From contig CASELB010000069.1 in the NCBI GenBank assembly GCA_949288685.1, forward strand, positions 1 to 9,403: a stretch of 9,403 bases of DNA. The letters run 5' to 3'. The DNA comes from an uncultured bacterium (GTDB lineage Bacteria > Cyanobacteriota > Vampirovibrionia > Gastranaerophilales > Gastranaerophilaceae). The position numbers and the translations under genes are program-made. A model generated the notes under the pieces. That model did not search any database. It worked only from the letters and a program-made list of their open reading frames with translations, and was not told where the DNA came from. This document shows, piece after piece, positions 5,107-9,403 of the stretch (the stretch's first letter is position 1; every line of letters begins with the position of its first letter).

Positions 5107-6249
5107 ATGAAAATAGTAGCGGTCAATAATTTATATTCGGGAAGAACCAATTATATTAAAAAATCAAAAGGAAGTTTCTGCATGACAACGGCTGATGATT
5201 CTGCAAAATACGGAGAAATAGATTATTATCCGTACAGTATGAGCGGTATACAATTTACCGGCAAATTTTCCGATACGTATCCCAAATACTGGCTTAAAAA
5301 CCTGCTTAAACTAAACCTGCCATGCCCGTGCTGCGGCAAGCAGATGATTCCGCTTGATGAAGTTAAAGCTCTTCCTGCTGCAGGATTATTCAGTGCATCT
5401 TGCCTTACTGCCGTAAACGCTTTAGAACAGTTTGAAGATTATATGAAACCCGTAGAGTACAGCATTATGCAAATAATTAAACCGCTTGCACAAAAATATC
5501 CGGGTATTGACCTTCAAGAACTCATTATTTTACTGTCTTTTGAGTATGAAAGCAGTCTTGTTGCCGCACAGCTTACTATTCTTAATCAAATGAAAACATT
5601 TGCAGCAGAATTAGAGAGCGATGAGAACAAACAGGAATTACTTGCTATTACCAAAACAGCCAAAGAATTTATACTCAAAAAACGTCCGGTAAAATTTAAG
5701 CGTAAAATCTTTATTAATGATGTAAACGAGTTTGCCGCAAAAATTGAAGACAAAGAAACACGCGACAAAATAATAGCACTTGCGGAAAAAATGCCGACAT
5801 CGGAAGATTCTGTTTCTGCGTTTATAATGAAATACAAAGACCGCTCACCGGAAGAAATCGGTGAAAGACTGTTAATGTATTCCGCAGCAACACTTGAACA
5901 CATCACTCCTGACAGTGAAAACGGAGAAGTAACCATCTGGGAATGCCAGAGATGTAACAACACCCGCTCTAATGCACCGGTTATAAGACAGATAAACGAA
6001 AATCCCAATATGCTGGACAACTTGAGGAGCCATATTAAAATTCTTGTAGACAGGGCTGTATTTATCAAAAATCACGGCGGAACACAACAGTCGCAAAAAC
6101 TTCTTGATTACGCAAAAGCTATACGCGATGAATACCTGACAAACATTAAGAAGTACAAAAATATTGCTATACAGATAGAAGATGAAGCACTTACAAAGCT
6201 GCAATTTGATGAAATTCCGATTGAAAGCAACACACCGGAGAACAGGTAA
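5107..6249 (+). CDS. unrecognised protein with split HNH/treble-clef-like zinc motif
   Basis: A 380-residue protein I cannot name. Two CXXC pairs are visible: CPCC at 73-76 and CQRC at 280-283. The second lies in LEHITPDSENG (263-273) followed by WECQRCNNTRSN (278-289), which reads like the second half of an HNH endonuclease motif (EHxxP, CxxCN, R/K-S-N). The tail after it (PVIRQINENPNML) also resembles HNH proteins. H265 would be the catalytic or metal histidine. The central Asn-Leu segment of classical HNH is about four residues short, so nuclease activity is doubtful. About 185 mostly charged, helix-rich residues separate the CXXC pairs. The first 60 residues are polar and unrecognised. 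No signal peptide or membrane segment is obvious. An alternative start is M26 (5182), preceded by AAAAGGAA; ATG 5107 fits the leaderless promoter. The gene stands alone between divergent rel and convergent exporter genes. A nucleic-acid-binding role is inference. Confidence 0.7.
   Translation: MKIVAVNNLYSGRTNYIKKSKGSFCMTTADDSAKYGEIDYYPYSMSGIQFTGKFSDTYPKYWLKNLLKLNLPCPCCGKQMIPLDEVKALPAAGLFSASCLTAVNALEQFEDYMKPVEYSIMQIIKPLAQKYPGIDLQELIILLSFEYESSLVAAQLTILNQMKTFAAELESDENKQELLAITKTAKEFILKKRPVKFKRKIFINDVNEFAAKIEDKETRDKIIALAEKMPTSEDSVSAFIMKYKDRSPEEIGERLLMYSAATLEHITPDSENGEVTIWECQRCNNTRSNAPVIRQINENPNMLDNLRSHIKILVDRAVFIKNHGGTQQSQKLLDYAKAIRDEYLTNIKKYKNIAIQIEDEALTKLQFDEIPIESNTPENR
5168..5173 (+). promoter_or_regulatory. 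Shine-Dalgarno-like site for an alternative internal start at 5182
   Basis: AAGGAA lies 8 nt before an in-frame ATG at 5182 (codon 26 of the 380-residue reading). If it is the true start the protein is 355 residues and both zinc-type motifs are kept. I prefer 5107 because the promoter sits directly before it, but the two starts cannot be separated from sequence alone. Confidence 0.3.
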
Positions 6250-6278
6250 ACGAATATAAGCTGAGCGGCAGCACCTGT
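6242..6278. terminator. weak stem-loop at the 3' end of the 5107 gene
   Basis: ACAGGT (6242-6247) pairs with ACCTGT (6273-6278), enclosing GCTG-AGCGG-CAGC (6260-6272). The lower arm overlaps the last codons and stop of the plus-strand gene. There is a 12-nt one-sided bulge and no T tract afterwards, so it is at best a poor intrinsic terminator. Confidence 0.2.
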
Positions 6279-6307
6279 GTAAATCTGATTATGTAAACAA
6301 TTTACAC
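6277..6307. terminator. inverted repeat spanning the exporter stop codon
   Basis: GTGTAAAT (6277-6284) and ATTTACAC (6300-6307) form a perfect 8-bp inverted repeat with a 15-nt loop, located between the convergent 5107 and exporter genes and including the exporter's TAA. It could help end transcription from either side, but it is AT-rich and lacks a clear U tract, so the call is tentative. Confidence 0.3.
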
Positions 6308-8128
6308 TTCAACCGTTTCCTGTTTTCTAAACTGCATTTCATACAATGCTTTGTACTGACCGTTTTCTTTTGATATTAACTGTTCGTGCGTGCCCAGTTC
6401 TACAAGTTCGCCTTCGTTTATGACAGCAATTCTGTCAGCGTTTTTAATTGTAGACAGCCTGTGTGCAATTACAAAAACGGTTTTATTTTTCATCAGATTA
6501 TCAAGTGCTTTTTGTACAATAGCTTCCGACTTGTTATCAAGCGCGGAAGTTGCCTCATCAAGAATAACTATAGGTGATTTTCTTACCATAGCCCTTGCAA
6601 TAGCAACCCTTTGCCTTTGTCCGCCTGATAATGTCATGCCGCGTTCACCGAGCATTGTATCAATACCATCAGGCAGCGCCTCAAGCGCTTCTGTCAGGTG
6701 GGCAGATTCAACCGCCTGCTCCAAATCTTCTTCACTTACATCATAATTACCCATCATTATATTTTCTCTAATTGTTCCGGAGAATAAAAAATTATCCTGA
6801 AACACCATAGCAATATGTTTTCTTAGACTTGTAAGCGAAAACTCACGTATATCTACGCCATCAATTGTAATAGAACCTTCGGTAACGTCATAAAAACGCG
6901 GCAAGAGGTTTACAAGAGTAGATTTTCCGCCGCCGGAATTCCCGACAATTGCAAGTGTTTCACCTTTTTTAATTTCAAGGTTAATATTTTTCAGTACCAA
7001 CCTTTCCGGCGTGTATCCGAAAGACACATTATTAAGTCTGATAGAAGAGTTAACACTCTCAAGCACCGCAGGATTTTCTTTTTCTTGCAAGTCCGGCTTA
7101 ATATCAAACAATTCAAAGACACGCCCCATTGCAACAAAAATTGTTTGTAATCCCGTCAGGGTGTTACCTAAAGTTTTAACCGGCTTATACAATAAAAGAA
7201 GTGAGGTTACAAACGATGCAAAACAGCCGGCAGTCATTTCACCTTTAATAATAAGTCCTGTACCGTACCAGAGTACTATTGCAATACCGCAAGATGCAAT
7301 AAGGTACATCAGCGGCGACATCCAGCCGGCGCGTTTAATCAGAGACATCGCAACATCAAAAGATTCATGTATTTGTTTTTCAAATGCTTTTTCCTGACGT
7401 TCTTGCAGGCAATATGCCGTCATTACCTTGTTACCGGAATAAGTCTCATTCATATTTGTAGTAATATTTCCGCCGATTACCATACCGAGGTTTGACGCCT
7501 GTTTAACTCTTTTTCTTATAAGAGCTACCGGAATAAACGCCGCACATAAAACAACTACACCTATAAGAGCGAGTTTCCAGGAACTGTAAAGCATAACACA
7601 GATTAACCCGAGCGCGCCGCAAACACTTGTAATAATTGTTTTTATATTTTGAACAATCCCTCTTGATGCTGTATCAGGGTCAGATAAAAATCTTGATAAT
7701 ACAATCCCTGAACTGTTTTCATCATAAAAAGAGGTATCCATTTTTAATAAGGTTTTGAATAATGAAATCTTAACGGAATTGGTAATTTTCTGGCTTGTCC
7801 ATTCTGAAATATAGTCATTAAGATATCTTAATACTCCCTGAAACAGGGCAAACCCGATTACACCAAAAGGGATTAGCGCACCTAACAGCGCAAAATGAAT
7901 AGTATAAGTATGCCCCAGCAGAGTAAATACCAAGTCTTTTTGCCCTACAACGTAGTCCATATAGGGTTTAAGAGAGAATGCAACAACACCGTCCAAAAGC
8001 CCCAGAGGAATTGCAATCATAAATCCTATAATAATTCTGCCCATGTAAGGTTTAATATACGGAAAAATTTTTGATAACAGCCATAAATATCTGTACGAGT
8101 TTTCAGCGGTTGTTTTACTAAGTTTCAT
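6302..8128 (-). CDS. MsbA-like ABC exporter, fused membrane and ATPase domains
   Basis: A 608-residue half-transporter expected to work as a homodimer in the inner membrane, using ATP to flip or export lipids or another hydrophobic or peptide substrate. The membrane domain (about 15-320) has six hydrophobic segments, roughly at 31-53, 77-100, 161-181, 183-205, 271-293 and 298-317. The nucleotide-binding domain has Walker A GNSGGGKST at 396-404, Q-loop Q444, signature LSGGQRQR at 500-507, Walker B with ILDE at 522-525 (catalytic E525), the SALD D-loop, and switch histidine H556 in AHRLSTI. All are intact. ATG 8128 is preferred over an in-frame TTG at 8143 because AAAGGGAG lies just before the ATG and inside the longer form. 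Family resemblance is to lipid A flippase MsbA, but LmrA-type and other exporters look alike and no neighbour indicates a substrate. It is divergent from pilT and appears to be monocistronic. Confidence 0.93.
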   Translation of the reverse strand: MKLSKTTAENSYRYLWLLSKIFPYIKPYMGRIIIGFMIAIPLGLLDGVVAFSLKPYMDYVVGQKDLVFTLLGHTYTIHFALLGALIPFGVIGFALFQGVLRYLNDYISEWTSQKITNSVKISLFKTLLKMDTSFYDENSSGIVLSRFLSDPDTASRGIVQNIKTIITSVCGALGLICVMLYSSWKLALIGVVVLCAAFIPVALIRKRVKQASNLGMVIGGNITTNMNETYSGNKVMTAYCLQERQEKAFEKQIHESFDVAMSLIKRAGWMSPLMYLIASCGIAIVLWYGTGLIIKGEMTAGCFASFVTSLLLLYKPVKTLGNTLTGLQTIFVAMGRVFELFDIKPDLQEKENPAVLESVNSSIRLNNVSFGYTPERLVLKNINLEIKKGETLAIVGNSGGGKSTLVNLLPRFYDVTEGSITIDGVDIREFSLTSLRKHIAMVFQDNFLFSGTIRENIMMGNYDVSEEDLEQAVESAHLTEALEALPDGIDTMLGERGMTLSGGQRQRVAIARAMVRKSPIVILDEATSALDNKSEAIVQKALDNLMKNKTVFVIAHRLSTIKNADRIAVINEGELVELGTHEQLISKENGQYKALYEMQFRKQETVEV

Positions 8129-8132
8129 TCTT

Positions 8133-8140
8133 CTCCCTTT
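8133..8140 (-). promoter_or_regulatory. ribosome-binding site fixing the exporter start
   Basis: AAAGGGAG on the minus strand lies 4 nt before the ATG at 8128. A longer reading from TTG 8143 would place this site inside the coding sequence, so the ATG start is favoured. Confidence 0.75.
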
Positions 8141-8153
8141 CAAAATAATTAAT

Positions 8154-8159
8154 ATTGTA
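8154..8159 (-). promoter_or_regulatory. candidate -10 element for the exporter gene
   Basis: TACAAT on the minus strand would start transcription near 8147, leaving a leader of about 20 nt that holds the ribosome-binding site. No good -35 is present at the usual distance, where a run of eight A/T pairs lies instead, so confidence is limited. Confidence 0.35.
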
Positions 8160-8239
8160 TCTTAAAAAAAACTTAATTGCATTTATCCTGCAAAAATATT
8201 ATTTCTACACTGCTTAAACCAATTTATATAATTTTTGCT

Positions 8240-8267
8240 TTGCAATTTTGCGGTTAAATGATATAAT
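8240..8267 (+). promoter_or_regulatory. pilT: extended -10 promoter for pilT
   Basis: TTGCAA (8240-8245), 16 bp, then a perfect TATAAT (8262-8267) preceded by TGA, making an extended -10. This is the best promoter in the window. The expected start near 8274 gives a leader of about 30 nt with its own Shine-Dalgarno. It lies downstream of the alternative TTG start at 8248, which this transcript could not use. Confidence 0.65.
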
Positions 8268-8294
8268 TAAAACGAGAATTGAGTTTTATATATT

Positions 8295-8299
8295 AGAGG
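8295..8299 (+). promoter_or_regulatory. pilT: ribosome-binding site fixing the pilT start
   Basis: AGAGG lies 5 nt before the ATG at 8305. Together with the promoter at 8240-8267 it decides for this ATG over an in-frame TTG 19 codons upstream. Confidence 0.7.
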
Positions 8300-8304
8300 T
8301 AGAA

Positions 8305-9372
8305 ATGCTAATCGAAAAATATTTAGAGTTCGTTGTAAAAGCGAAAGGGAGCGACTTACATATCTCTGCAGGGTTACCTCCGGCTGTCCGTGTCGATGGT
8401 ATATTGCAGCGTATGGATGTACCGCCTCTAAAGCCGGAAGATGTAGAGTTATTGCTGTTCCCGATGTTAAGTAAAGAACAGCGCAGAAGATTGGAACAAG
8501 ACTGGGAACTTGACTTTTCATACGGTATCCCGGGATTAAGCCGTTTCCGTTGTAACCTGTACAGAGACAAAGGCAATTATGCGGCATGTTTCCGGGTTAT
8601 TTCATCTAAAGTTCCGTCTTTCAAAGATTTGGGACTGTCCGAAACCGTCAGAAAAATTGCTGAAAAACCGCGCGGTCTGGTTCTGGTTACAGGTCCTACA
8701 GGTTCAGGTAAATCAACTACTCTTGCCGCAATGATTGACTATATTAATGAGACAAGAGCGGAACACATTTTGACAATTGAAGACCCTATCGAGTTTATTC
8801 ACACATCAAAACGTTCTATTATCCACCAGAGAGAATTAGGACAGGATACACGTTCATTTGCAAACGCACTTAAGTCTGCACTTCGTGAAGACCCTGATGT
8901 TATTCTGGTTGGTGAGATGCGTGACCTTGATACAATACGTTTAGCATTGACCGCTGCAGAAACAGGTCACTTAGTATTCGGCACTTTGCACACCTCTTCT
9001 GCATCGCAAACAATCGACCGTATTATTGACGTATTCCCCGAAGGTCAGCAACAACAAATCCGTGTACAGCTTTCAAGTTCTTTGATTGCAGTATTTGCAC
9101 AAACACTGCTGCCGCTCTTACAGGCTGACGGTTCTAAAAAAGGTCGTGTTATGGCTCAGGAAGCAATGCTTGTTATCCCTGCTATTGCTAACCTTATCAG
9201 AGAGTCAAAGGCTGCACAGATTTATTCAACGATGCAGACTAATGCGGGCTTTGGTATGCAAACACTTGAAATGTCACTTAAAGACCTTTATCTTAAAAAG
9301 AAAATCACTCTTGAAGACGCACTTGCACGTTCTTCCAGACCGGAAGAGTTTAAAAGAAGTCTTCAAGCGTAG
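8305..9372 (+). CDS. pilT: type IV pilus retraction ATPase PilT
   Basis: Hexameric cytoplasmic motor at the base of the type IV pilus that depolymerises pilin and drives retraction (twitching motility, DNA uptake). The 355 residues match the usual PilT length. An N-terminal PAS-like domain begins with GSDLHISAG (15-23). The motor domain has Walker A GPTGSGKST at 130-138, the Asp box LTIEDPIEF at 156-164, Walker B DVILVGEMRD at 198-207, and the His box with H222 and H229. The C-terminal AIRNLIRE motif, needed for retraction in PilT, is present as AIANLIRE (293-300), the form I associate with cyanobacteria. PilU paralogues are longer at the C-terminus and PilB has a different N-terminus, so PilT is the best call. 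The first 19 residues of a longer reading from TTG 8248 are rejected on promoter and ribosome-binding-site grounds. No other pilus gene is visible; the window ends 31 bp after the stop. Confidence 0.95.
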   Translation: MLIEKYLEFVVKAKGSDLHISAGLPPAVRVDGILQRMDVPPLKPEDVELLLFPMLSKEQRRRLEQDWELDFSYGIPGLSRFRCNLYRDKGNYAACFRVISSKVPSFKDLGLSETVRKIAEKPRGLVLVTGPTGSGKSTTLAAMIDYINETRAEHILTIEDPIEFIHTSKRSIIHQRELGQDTRSFANALKSALREDPDVILVGEMRDLDTIRLALTAAETGHLVFGTLHTSSASQTIDRIIDVFPEGQQQQIRVQLSSSLIAVFAQTLLPLLQADGSKKGRVMAQEAMLVIPAIANLIRESKAAQIYSTMQTNAGFGMQTLEMSLKDLYLKKKITLEDALARSSRPEEFKRSLQA

Positions 9373-9403
9373 GATATTTATAATAAACAAAACACCCTCC
9401 GAA

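Noticed and set aside
5586..6204. Minus-strand open frames of 160 and 110 codons opposite the 5107 gene
   Set aside because: The plus-strand frame has zinc-type motifs, a promoter and a start; the opposite frames show only hydrophobic stretches typical of antisense to charged helices, without start signals.
8161..8176. CTTAA-A6-CTTAA direct repeat in the divergent exporter/pilT region
   Set aside because: Low-complexity sequence in an AT-rich promoter region; two 5-bp copies are likely by chance.
8248..8304. 19-codon N-terminal extension of PilT from TTG
   Set aside because: The best promoter in the window (TATAAT at 8262) lies inside it and the only ribosome-binding site serves ATG 8305; PilT proteins normally begin close to that ATG.
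9373..9403. ACACCCTCCGAA at the right edge considered as the first arm of a terminator after pilT
   Set aside because: The second arm would be outside the window, so it cannot be supported.

Overview
The window is AT-rich bacterial chromosome with seven protein genes and no RNA gene, transposase, phage gene or CRISPR array that I could find. Two proteins point to a lineage related to cyanobacteria. The PilT-like ATPase carries the AIANLIRE variant of the C-terminal PilT motif and a cyanobacterial-style C-terminus. The Rel protein has a linker between its TGS and ACT domains that reads like cyanobacterial Rel. With the low GC and the kind of dispersed repeat present, my best guess is a non-photosynthetic sister lineage of Cyanobacteria (Vampirovibrionia/Melainabacteria, perhaps Gastranaerophilales). 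This placement rests on recalled family patterns, not on a search.

Layout from left to right: a glucose-6-phosphate isomerase gene cut by the left edge (-); a 3-methyladenine DNA glycosylase (-), 70 bp upstream of it; a divergent promoter region; a flavodoxin-fold protein with an iron-sulfur-type cysteine motif (+), which meets tail to tail, with 3 bp between stop codons, a full-length bifunctional (p)ppGpp synthetase/hydrolase (-). Next comes a 538-bp gene-free divergent region holding two adjacent dispersed repeat units with inverted ends, each disrupted or enlarged by a further palindrome. Then come an unrecognised 380-residue protein with a split HNH/treble-clef zinc motif (+), an MsbA-like ABC exporter (-), a 176-bp divergent promoter region, and a complete pilT-like retraction ATPase (+).

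The genes do not form one pathway. They look like ordinary housekeeping genes (glycolysis, base-excision repair, stringent response, envelope export, type IV pilus retraction) with frequent strand switches, plus one lineage-specific protein. The points most worth a second look are: (i) the split HNH-like protein; (ii) the repeat block; and (iii) a consistent contrast in start signals. Four genes have a Shine-Dalgarno sequence. The other three (glycosylase, rel, split-HNH) have none, and instead have a -10-like hexamer 6-7 nt before the ATG, as expected for leaderless mRNAs. I saw no clear multi-gene defence, biosynthetic or mobile system.
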